A stretch of 48,135 bases of DNA from Scalindua sp964437425 (GTDB taxonomy: Bacteria; Planctomycetota; Brocadiia; Brocadiales; Scalinduaceae). Below, piece by piece: positions 25,396-32,597 of the stretch; positions within the stretch are counted from its first letter, which is position 1, and each line of letters opens with the position of its first letter. The notes beneath the pieces are model-generated. The model searched no databases, was not told the origin of the DNA, and was given only the letters and a program-made list of their open reading frames with translations. The stretch is from the NCBI GenBank assembly GCA_964437425.1, contig CAYTGO010000021.1, positions 1 to 48,135 on the forward strand, given 5' to 3'. The position numbers and the translations under genes were made by a program.

Positions 25396-27228
25396 CTAGA
25401 TTCTCTTAAATTGCTTCTCAAGTTCAGATATTTTAAATTCGAGTGCAGTAGGGCGGCCATGGGGACAAAAGCTGGTAACAATATTGTCTTTCCTTTGCTC
25501 TAGAAGTGACTGGATCTCTTGTGGTGCCAGCCGCTGACCTGCCTTGACGGCACCTTTACAGGCCATAACCTGGACAATTTTTATTAAAATATTATCTGTT
25601 TCACTTTTAACGTCATCACTATCAATCTCTTCGAGAACGCTTTGAATAAGCGAATGGAAATCCAGATTTTTCAAAATTTGTGGATGTGTACGAATTGCTA
25701 TTGTGCTTTTTCCAAACTCTTCTATTTCTAAGCCTAAAGTAGCAAACTTCTCTCTGAGACTCATGATTGTGACAAAATCACGAGGCTCCAGTTCTATTAA
25801 GGCAGGAATTAACAGTTTCTGTATTGCGAGTCTTGACGACTTAATATGTTCCCATATCTCGTGGTAAAGAACAACCTCGTGCAGAGCGTGCTGATCAATT
25901 ATATTTAAACCTTCTGCAGTTTCTTCAATTATGTACGAATTATGGATCTGTATGTGAGAAGTAAGCTTACTTTCCTGTTTAAATAAAGGCTTATTCTCTG
26001 CAGATGGTAAAGCACCCTGTTTATGCTCGTCTTTACGATAAGGAGTTTCTTTGTCAGGAGAGGCTGAAAAGAAATCCGACATAGACTTCATTACAGACTC
26101 TTTTCTATCATCCGCTGAAGCCTCTTTATCCTGCCTGAGTTGTGCCTCAACGCCTCCCACAAATGTATTGGCAGCTGCAGTAGAAGATTCTGCGTTGGGA
26201 CGATTATCTTGGCTCGTCGCCTGAAACGAAGTGTGAGATTCTGTTTTCATAAGGGCGGAACGTATAGTGGCATACAACTGATCGTGAATAAGCCCCGTAT
26301 TCTTAAACCTGACTTCAATCTTTGTTGGGTGCACATTAACATCCACTTCCCTGCTATCAATCTGAAGATTTAAAAAAATAATGGGTGATCGTCTGGACAT
26401 CAAAAGGTTTCGGTATGCAGCATTTATAGCATGAAAAATTATGTTGTCTCGAATATACCTTCCGTTAAGAAAAATAAACTGCATCTTTGTATTTGGGCGA
26501 TTATGTGTTGGTGGCAGGATATAACCATAAATAGAGATATCAGGCTCTTTTAAATTTATTTCAAGAAGATTTTCGTTTATCTCTTTTCCATAGATAGTGT
26601 TTATTCTCTCCTTCAGATTTTTGGCAGTTGGAAAGATTAAGACATTTTTTCCGTTATGAAGAGTCGTAAAATGAATATTTGGATACGATAATGCAAACCT
26701 TGTGACCATTTCTGATATATGGGCCATTTCAGTTTGCGTGCTTTTCAGAAATTTGCGTCTAACGGGAGTATTATAAAATAAATTTTGCACATCGATCTGA
26801 GTGCCCTCCGGCGCCCCTTTTTCTTTTATCTTACCAAGCTGTCCTCCCTCAATCTGAATTTCCGAACCAATTAATGCATCCTTTGTTCGGGATATAATCC
26901 TGGTCTGTGAAATTGATCCAATGCTTGGAAGGGCTTCTCCCCGAAAACCCAGCGTATCAATAGAGAAAAGATCATCATCGCTTCGTAGCTTGCTTGTTGC
27001 ATGGCTTAAAAACGCTATCTTGAGATCATCCGCATCCATTCCAACACCATTGTCAGAAACCTTTATAAGTTTTTTACCACCCTCCTCCAGTTGTATCTCT
27101 ATTTGCGTTGCACCGGCATCAATCGCATTCTCAACCAACTCTTTTAAAACCGAGGCAGGACGCTCTATGACTTCACCGGCAGCTATTTTGGTTACAACTG
27201 TTTCTGGCAAAACCTTTATTCTAGACAC
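25396..27228 (-). CDS. mutL: DNA mismatch repair protein MutL
   Basis: MutL links mismatch recognition to strand incision. The 610-residue protein has the GHKL ATPase motifs (ELVENAIDAGATQ, DNGVGM, LGFRGEAL), a variable linker near residues 335-420, and the dimerisation/endonuclease domain. The C-terminal metal-site motifs ACKGAVKAGQRL and CPHGRPT are present. The DQHA motif reads DQHALHEVVLYHE, so the glutamate expected four residues after E is a histidine, with a glutamate one position later. The start is GTG. It overlaps the 3' end of tsaE by 13 bases, making a thiL-tsaE-mutL unit. Confidence 0.95.
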   Translation of the reverse strand: MSRIKVLPETVVTKIAAGEVIERPASVLKELVENAIDAGATQIEIQLEEGGKKLIKVSDNGVGMDADDLKIAFLSHATSKLRSDDDLFSIDTLGFRGEALPSIGSISQTRIISRTKDALIGSEIQIEGGQLGKIKEKGAPEGTQIDVQNLFYNTPVRRKFLKSTQTEMAHISEMVTRFALSYPNIHFTTLHNGKNVLIFPTAKNLKERINTIYGKEINENLLEINLKEPDISIYGYILPPTHNRPNTKMQFIFLNGRYIRDNIIFHAINAAYRNLLMSRRSPIIFLNLQIDSREVDVNVHPTKIEVRFKNTGLIHDQLYATIRSALMKTESHTSFQATSQDNRPNAESSTAAANTFVGGVEAQLRQDKEASADDRKESVMKSMSDFFSASPDKETPYRKDEHKQGALPSAENKPLFKQESKLTSHIQIHNSYIIEETAEGLNIIDQHALHEVVLYHEIWEHIKSSRLAIQKLLIPALIELEPRDFVTIMSLREKFATLGLEIEEFGKSTIAIRTHPQILKNLDFHSLIQSVLEEIDSDDVKSETDNILIKIVQVMACKGAVKAGQRLAPQEIQSLLEQRKDNIVTSFCPHGRPTALEFKISELEKQFKRI

Positions 27229-27731
27229 TTAACCTTCTCCTTAATTTCATCCATAAAATTTCTGTATCTTTCTCCATTATAAGACACATTGATACCTCTT
27301 AATGATTTCCCCTCTATCTTAATTGTAATTTTTAGAAACTCGTCCGGCAGGCATTCTATCACTTTATCCGCCCATTCAATAATTGATATACCATTACCCC
27401 AGAAAAAACCCACACAGTCAATTTCATACATTTCATCCGCTGATTTCAACCTGTATGCATCGAAATGGTAAATCGGCAATCTGCCATTATATTGCTTAAC
27501 TATCACATAGCTAGGGCTTGTAACTATCTTTCTGTCCTCCACACCCTGACCTTCTGCAATCCCCTTTGTAAAATGTGTTTTGCCGGCGCCCAATTGACCT
27601 ATAAGCGCTACTACGTCACCTGCTTTAAGGAGAGAACCTATTAGCCGGCCAGACTCGATTGTCTGCTCAATCTTTCCGGTTTCAATGTGGATGGAATTAT
27701 CTGAAATAGTAAATTTATTTTTATTTAAAAT
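27216..27731 (-). CDS. tsaE: tRNA t6A biosynthesis ATPase TsaE, non-standard start
   Basis: TsaE is the ATPase of the TsaB-TsaD-TsaE complex that makes threonylcarbamoyladenosine on tRNA. The Walker A motif reads GQLGAGKT, and TSPSYVIV and HFDAYRL follow as in the family. The only standard start in frame is a TTG at 27593 inside Walker A, which would cut off an essential part. The frame stays open upstream to a TAG at 27741-27743 and encodes the usual N-terminal strand and helix (FTISD to LLKAGDVVALIG). No ATG, GTG or TTG lies in that stretch. An ATT at 27731, seven bases after AGGG, is the best candidate, giving 171 residues; ATA at 27737 or ATT at 27707 are alternatives. The gene overlaps the ends of thiL and mutL. 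Confidence 0.85.
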   Translation of the reverse strand: MLNKNKFTISDNSIHIETGKIEQTIESGRLIGSLLKAGDVVALIGQLGAGKTHFTKGIAEGQGVEDRKIVTSPSYVIVKQYNGRLPIYHFDAYRLKSADEMYEIDCVGFFWGNGISIIEWADKVIECLPDEFLKITIKIEGKSLRGINVSYNGERYRNFMDEIKEKVKCLE

Positions 27732-28641
27732 GTTTATACCCTATTGATTTTATTCTTTTTAACTTACCGACCGTATCCTGCATTTTGATTCCCTTTGATT
27801 TGTTGATATGTCCTATCTTTGACAACCGTGCAGGAAAAGACCTGGAGGCCAAAAGTTTTTTAGACTCTTTATCAGAAAGAGTAAAAAGCAGTTCGTAATC
27901 CTCGCCATCATGGAGAGCATGATGAAGCACTGACAGTCCGGTCTTTCGCGCCAGTCTCTTTGCATCTGCAGATATGGGAACTTCGTCTTCATATAAAACA
28001 GCGCCGACCCCACTCTCCTCAAGAATGTGACCCAGATCCGCCGCCAGGCCGTCACTTATATCTATCATAGAATTTATATTAAATTTCTTATTTAGTAATA
28101 GACCTTCTTTCAAGCGTGGCTTGAACGTGATATGTTTCCCTAATATTGACCCGCCTAATGCACCCGTTACCATTATGACATCATTCACCTTCGCACCAGA
28201 GCGGGATATGGTTTTCAATCCTTCATTCCTGCCATACATCGTCACGTTGATAACCACTGTTTTTTTACTGCTGACAATATCTCCGCCTATTATCTTAATG
28301 TTAAAAGCATCTGCCATTTTTTTGATACCACGGTACAATTCTCTGGCAAATTTTGTCTTAGTCTCGTGAGGGAAACAGATTGAAACTACCGCATATTTTG
28401 CCGAACAACCCATAGCGGCAATATCACTGATACTACAGGCGATCGACTTGCTTCCAATTTCTCCGGGCGTACTCTTTTTCAGGTCAAAGTGTGTACCTTC
28501 TACCAGCATATCCGTGGTAACCAGGAACACATTATCACCATTAATCCTTATAGATGCACAATCATCACCGATACCAATGATAACGTTCTTATCTTTTTTT
28601 TGATTACTTCTTATCCATTTTATAAAAGAAAATTCATCCAT
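27721..28641 (-). CDS. thiL: Thiamine-monophosphate kinase
   Basis: ThiL phosphorylates thiamine monophosphate to the diphosphate cofactor, the last step of thiamine synthesis. The 306-residue protein shows the PurM-like signatures GIGDDCASI, TTDMLVEGTHFD, the SDIAAMG metal-binding segment, and later ISDGLAADL and HDGEDYELLF. Length is typical. It is the first gene of the thiL-tsaE-mutL group and overlaps tsaE by 11 bases. No thiamine riboswitch was seen in the 50 bases upstream, which carry the back-to-back terminator of the hemerythrin operon. Confidence 0.95.
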   Translation of the reverse strand: MDEFSFIKWIRSNQKKDKNVIIGIGDDCASIRINGDNVFLVTTDMLVEGTHFDLKKSTPGEIGSKSIACSISDIAAMGCSAKYAVVSICFPHETKTKFARELYRGIKKMADAFNIKIIGGDIVSSKKTVVINVTMYGRNEGLKTISRSGAKVNDVIMVTGALGGSILGKHITFKPRLKEGLLLNKKFNINSMIDISDGLAADLGHILEESGVGAVLYEDEVPISADAKRLARKTGLSVLHHALHDGEDYELLFTLSDKESKKLLASRSFPARLSKIGHINKSKGIKMQDTVGKLKRIKSIGYKHFK

Positions 28642-28692
28642 TTTCAGTCGGCTTTGGTTTGTATTGCTTTTTTGTGTGTGAAAAAAATGAAT

Positions 28693-28727
28693 AAAAAAAC
28701 CCTGAGAGGCGCTTGGCCTCCCAGGGG
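28693..28727 (-). terminator. Intrinsic terminator of the hemerythrin operon
   Basis: Read on the minus strand, an 11-base stem with one mismatch (arms 28716-28726 and 28700-28710, five-base loop) is followed by seven T. It lies about 30 bases past the stop of the gene at 28759. Confidence 0.9.
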
Positions 28728-28758
28728 ATTATTACGTTTAACAGATAAGTTGAAATCT

Positions 28759-29226
28759 TTAAAGCCACTCTTCGGATAAGACCTGACCGCCTTCTACACC
28801 TACAACAACCTGTTTAACCGGTATCTTGCGTGAAGCCTTATCTGCGCCAGATTTTGCAATCTGAGACAGCCCCATACAGCATGGTACCTGCATGATCATG
28901 ACGGTTAAAGTATTGATCTTTGATTCATCAATCAAATCAGCAATCTTCTCCACATAAATTTCCTGATTTGAATCAAGTTTTGGACATCCAATAGCCAGGC
29001 TTTTTCCTTTAAGATGATCCTTGTGGAAATCTGCCAAAGCAAAAGGCACACAGTCTGCGGCAAGCAAAATATCTTTCTCCTGAAAATAAGGTGCCTGTGG
29101 GGAAACCAGATGTAACTGGATAGGCCACTGTTTCAGCTGAGATTGGCGTGCACCTGTTTCATCTTCACCCTGCGCATCGTCTTCATTAAAATCCATTGTT
29201 TTTGATCCTGGGCAGCAATCACTCAT
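28759..29226 (-). CDS. Cysteine-rich protein resembling the C-terminal domain of 4Fe-4S ferredoxin-type proteins
   Basis: The 155-residue protein starts with a CC pair (C4, C5) and an acidic stretch. Most of it resembles the domain that follows two ferredoxin clusters in larger anaerobe proteins (WPIQLHLV, APYF, LAADCVPFA, GCPKLD, MQVPCCMG). C59, C81 and the C116/C117 pair are candidate metal or redox ligands. The ferredoxin half is missing, so this is a stand-alone version. Family recognition is from memory of these motifs and is moderate. It begins two bases after the hemerythrin stop and shares its promoter and terminator, suggesting joint action in iron-sulfur or nitric-oxide/oxygen handling. 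Confidence 0.65.
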   Translation of the reverse strand: MSDCCPGSKTMDFNEDDAQGEDETGARQSQLKQWPIQLHLVSPQAPYFQEKDILLAADCVPFALADFHKDHLKGKSLAIGCPKLDSNQEIYVEKIADLIDESKINTLTVMIMQVPCCMGLSQIAKSGADKASRKIPVKQVVVGVEGGQVLSEEWL

Positions 29227-29228
29227 TA

Positions 29229-30017
29229 CTAATTCTCCTTCGCAAATTTTTCTTCTAAATCAATTATAAATTTTTCATATTTCCTCGGCAGTTCTTCTCC
29301 AACTGATGCATCTGCCGCACTACATCTCTGAAACAGTTCGCCAATCTGATTATCAGACATTTGACGTTCTATCCATGGATATAATATTTCATCTTCCTTC
29401 TTTATATGCTGAGTAAGCAAATCCCTGTATCCATTCAAATGCTCTTTGACTTGAGCCTTGTTTCCATTTTCAGCACCTTCAACAACATTCTTGACATGGT
29501 TCCTTCCGGTAACATGATCCTCGTACATAATCTTAATTATCTCCGACTGTTCATCAACATATTTAAAGAGGATATCCTCTTCCTTCATATGATGGAACTT
29601 ATCAGCATAACCGCGTATGAAATCAACACAATTCAAAACAAGATCTTTATCCACCGTCTCACTGTTTTCAACAAAATCAGCAATGGTAGGAATTAAAGCC
29701 AGCATCCGTTTGATCAGTACATGTTCATCCACGAGATTCTTTACCGCCGGAGAATAATTTATCTCTTTTGGTACTACTTTTGACATGTCCACCTTTGGTT
29801 CCGGTACATCTCTATCCGGATAAAGAGCTTTTTCCATCTTATACATCAAAGTAGCTTCTGTCTGTGGATCAAGACCATGTATACCCACAACATCACTGAC
29901 CAGACAACTTCCTACAGAACACGGAGCACAGCCAATACCATATTCTTCCAAAATGCGACCGACTTCAGGACATTGATCTATAACTGCCCTTATATCTTTG
30001 CTCATTATATTTTCCAA
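29229..30017 (-). CDS. DUF1858/ScdA-N-like plus hemerythrin domain protein
   Basis: Residues 5-65 resemble the small DUF1858 or ScdA N-terminal domain, with CAPCSVGSC at 30-38. Residues about 90-225 form a hemerythrin helical bundle with candidate diiron ligands H99, H142/H143, E147, H168/H174, H204 and E208 (HIKKEDE). The layout recalls the RIC/YtfE/ScdA proteins that deliver iron to damaged Fe-S centres, so a role in nitrosative or oxygen stress is inferred. The start is TTG at 30017, because AAGGAGG lies about seven bases before it, whereas the in-frame ATG at 30005 is 18 bases away. A strong promoter is at 30070-30099. Confidence 0.85.
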   Translation of the reverse strand: MENIMSKDIRAVIDQCPEVGRILEEYGIGCAPCSVGSCLVSDVVGIHGLDPQTEATLMYKMEKALYPDRDVPEPKVDMSKVVPKEINYSPAVKNLVDEHVLIKRMLALIPTIADFVENSETVDKDLVLNCVDFIRGYADKFHHMKEEDILFKYVDEQSEIIKIMYEDHVTGRNHVKNVVEGAENGNKAQVKEHLNGYRDLLTQHIKKEDEILYPWIERQMSDNQIGELFQRCSAADASVGEELPRKYEKFIIDLEEKFAKEN

Positions 30018-30069
30018 AAATCCCCTCCTTAAACGTATCGATTTTAGTAATTGAAACTGTAAGTCCTTT

Positions 30070-30099
30070 ATTCTAGTAGATTACTACATAATATGTCAA
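30070..30099 (-). promoter_or_regulatory. Promoter of hemerythrin operon with palindrome in spacer
   Basis: On the minus strand TTGACA (30094-30099) and TAGAAT (30070-30075) are 18 bases apart. TAGTA and TACTA arms around a three-base centre (30074-30086) form a palindrome that overlaps the -10 box and spacer, the usual place for a repressor or MerR-like site. Confidence 0.7.
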
Positions 30100-30169
30100 G
30101 AATAGATTTTTCAGGATTAAGACTTATTAATAAACGAGTTATACATATTTTCAAAGTCTTAATAAGGCA

Positions 30170-30934
30170 TTAACTTAAAATTCTACTTATCGCATGCCAA
30201 ATCTCTTCTGAAATGCCTTCCTTAGGCTTTATTTGATCGTTTTCTACACATTCTACAGTACACCAGTTACTATCACTGGCTGCAAGTTCAACATATGCGT
30301 CCCGAACTCTATTCAGGTACCCGGTGTCTTCTTCATGTAAATCCATCTTTGATTTCAAGCCTTCTGATTCTCTTAATCTTGTTTTAATTAACTCCCGGGA
30401 AATATCTACCGGAACATGCAGATAAATAGTAAAGTCTGCCCTTGGGACAGCATAAACTTCATGTTCGAGCACCTTAATCCATTTATAAAATTTTTTTCGT
30501 TCCACTGCGTCACTGATCTTTGCCCCTTGATGAGCCATATTCGAGCAAACATAACGATTAGATATAACTATACTTCCCTCTTCCAGCCATTTGTGCATCT
30601 GGTTTTTTGCTTCCCATCTATCCCCTGCGTAAAGAAGGGAGGTGAGATAAGGATCAACCTCATTGGGTCGTGACTCAAAATTATCGGAAGCAGAACTTTT
30701 TTCACTGAGACGTGGATGCTTTTTAAGATGATCTCTCAATTCCTGCGGCCAACCGAATTCGCCCTTCAAATATTTCTCTATCATGTCTGCAAAGAACGAT
30801 TTGCCATATTGTGGAAAATCTGTCATTTGTACCTGATAACCCTCTTTCGACAGCCTTTCCGTAAGAAGGCCGGTTTGCACGGTTTTACCGCTTCCGTCGG
30901 TCCCTTCAACAACAATAAGCTTACCTTTTTTCAT
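30170..30934 (-). CDS. tmk: Thymidylate kinase, long variant
   Basis: Tmk phosphorylates dTMP to dTDP. The 254-residue protein has the P-loop VEGTDGSGKT (residues 8-17), the TDFPQYG segment after it, the DRW substrate segment (AGDRWEAK), and the SNRYVCSN motif. Typical bacterial Tmk has about 205-215 residues. This one has extra sequence between residues about 58 and 95, rich in charged and proline residues (GWPQELRDHLKKHPR). It could thus be a subfamily with altered lid or substrate range. It is monocistronic and diverges from the HtrA gene. Confidence 0.82.
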   Translation of the reverse strand: MKKGKLIVVEGTDGSGKTVQTGLLTERLSKEGYQVQMTDFPQYGKSFFADMIEKYLKGEFGWPQELRDHLKKHPRLSEKSSASDNFESRPNEVDPYLTSLLYAGDRWEAKNQMHKWLEEGSIVISNRYVCSNMAHQGAKISDAVERKKFYKWIKVLEHEVYAVPRADFTIYLHVPVDISRELIKTRLRESEGLKSKMDLHEEDTGYLNRVRDAYVELAASDSNWCTVECVENDQIKPKEGISEEIWHAISRILS

Positions 30935-31053
30935 TATTTAGTATCCTGTCCGCCCTGACCAGTAACGAAAAGTTGCGAGATCCACTATTTAGATAAATTG
31001 TAACAACCGTTCATAATAGAGTATCAATGCCAGCTTGAAAATCAAATGATTTG

Positions 31054-31081
31054 TTGTAAAAGACGATTATTTTGATACAAT
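31054..31081 (+). promoter_or_regulatory. Candidate promoter of HtrA gene, near-leaderless
   Basis: TTGTAA (31054-31059) and TACAAT (31076-31081) are 16 bases apart. The -10 box ends only 10 bases before the ATG at 31092, which lacks a ribosome site, so the transcript may start within a few bases of the start codon. Confidence 0.4.
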
Positions 31082-31091
31082 TTCTTGTACT

Positions 31092-32570
31092 ATGTTTGTA
31101 AAGTTTTTAAAGCTATTGCGTGCTAAAATATTAATTTGTCTTGTTTTTCTGCTTTTACTCAGCCATGGAGTATGTTCTGGCAGTGAAGTTGAAGAATTAA
31201 GAAAAGATCTTTTAGAATTGGAAAAGATTGCAAACCCGTTTGTACGAATTTTCCAAAAGGTATCACGCTTGGTAGCTCCTTCAGTTGTAAGTATTGTAGC
31301 AGAAGATGCTTATGGCACACCAGTCAACCCGCACGATGAAGGTTCCCCTCCTGACGAAGAAAATAATAAATCTCAGGGCTCCAATAAACCCAGTTTCGGT
31401 TCCGGAATAATAATAAAGAAAACAGGGTATATTCTTACCAATTTCCATGTTGTAAATGGTTATGAAAACGGAAAAATTACGGTCACGCTACATAACGGGG
31501 ACAAGCATGACGCAGAAATGATTGGTCAGGATTCAAACACGGATCTGGCAATTTTGAAGATTGCATGTGAAGATCTCAGAGAAGCCACTCTTGGTGATCC
31601 TGAGAGCGTGAATGTCGGGGACTGGGTTATTGCCATTGGCAATCCATTTGGATACAGCCAGACCGTTTCCGCAGGCATAGTAAGCGCAGTAGGAAGAACA
31701 CATATCACCCCATATGCCAAGCCCTTTGCGTACGAAGATTTTATTCAAACAGATGCTGCGATTAATCCGGGCAACAGTGGTGGCCCACTGGTAAACCTGC
31801 GAGGCGAGATAATCGGAGTTAATTCTGCTATCGCAACTCGCACAGGAGGATTTCAGGGAGTCGGGTTTGCAATATCCATGGATATTGCAAATGAGGCTAT
31901 ATCAGACCTTATTGAAAAAGGCAGAGTCGTAAGAGGCTACCTGGGAGTGGGACTTCAGGATATAAATGACAGCCTGGCTGCATATTTAAATCTGAAAAAT
32001 AAAAGCGATGTGCTGAGAGAATTTCAGATTGAATCGGATGAAGGTGCTTTCATCTCCGAGGTGTGGCAAGATACTCCTGCGTCAAAAGGAAACATTCTTC
32101 CCGGTGATGTTATCGTTGAGTTTGGCGGACGCAAAATCATGAATATAGACGATCTACAGAAAGCCATAAGGGTTGCGAAAGTCGGCAGTAGTGTAGCGGT
32201 AACGGTCATTCGAAACACAAAAGAAGAATTACTGACAATCAATATTGACGAACAACCAGGAAACATGTCCGGGCGTAAATACGCAACAGTTAGAGCGATT
32301 ATCGGACAAACGAGCCTCAACGTGGGTTTGGCAGTTGAGACCCTGTCATCGGAAGAGAAGAAAGGACACGGAGTACTTGTAAGACACGTTGTAAGTGATA
32401 GTCCGGCAGAAAGGGCGGGTATAATACCCGGTGACATAATATTAAGAGTTGGTTCCAGCGATGTCAAGACTGCCGGTGAATTTCAGACTGTATTGAAAGG
32501 GTTTGTTGATACAGGCGTATCTGTCTCCCTGCTTATCAAATCAAAGGGTTATGTTACCTTGAAGTATTAG
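31092..32570 (+). CDS. HtrA/Deg-family serine protease with two PDZ domains
   Basis: The 492-residue envelope protease has an N-terminal signal or anchor segment (about residues 10-29), then a trypsin-like domain with the triad H119 (TNFHVV), D151 (SNTDLAIL) and S229 (NPGNSGGP). Two PDZ domains follow at about 275-380 and 385-490. This is the DegP-type architecture for degrading or holding misfolded periplasmic proteins. A proline- and asparagine-rich loop (about residues 77-100) precedes the catalytic strand. It diverges from tmk and converges on topA with 27 bp between. No neighbouring two-component or sigma-E genes are seen. Confidence 0.93.
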   Translation: MFVKFLKLLRAKILICLVFLLLLSHGVCSGSEVEELRKDLLELEKIANPFVRIFQKVSRLVAPSVVSIVAEDAYGTPVNPHDEGSPPDEENNKSQGSNKPSFGSGIIIKKTGYILTNFHVVNGYENGKITVTLHNGDKHDAEMIGQDSNTDLAILKIACEDLREATLGDPESVNVGDWVIAIGNPFGYSQTVSAGIVSAVGRTHITPYAKPFAYEDFIQTDAAINPGNSGGPLVNLRGEIIGVNSAIATRTGGFQGVGFAISMDIANEAISDLIEKGRVVRGYLGVGLQDINDSLAAYLNLKNKSDVLREFQIESDEGAFISEVWQDTPASKGNILPGDVIVEFGGRKIMNIDDLQKAIRVAKVGSSVAVTVIRNTKEELLTINIDEQPGNMSGRKYATVRAIIGQTSLNVGLAVETLSSEEKKGHGVLVRHVVSDSPAERAGIIPGDIILRVGSSDVKTAGEFQTVLKGFVDTGVSVSLLIKSKGYVTLKY

Positions 32571-32597
32571 TGCATCTTTCCGCTCGCCCAAGACTGC

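Noticed and set aside
28642..28692. Thiamine riboswitch upstream of thiL
   Set aside because: Only about 50 bases separate thiL from the opposing terminator, and they show none of the conserved TPP-element sequences.
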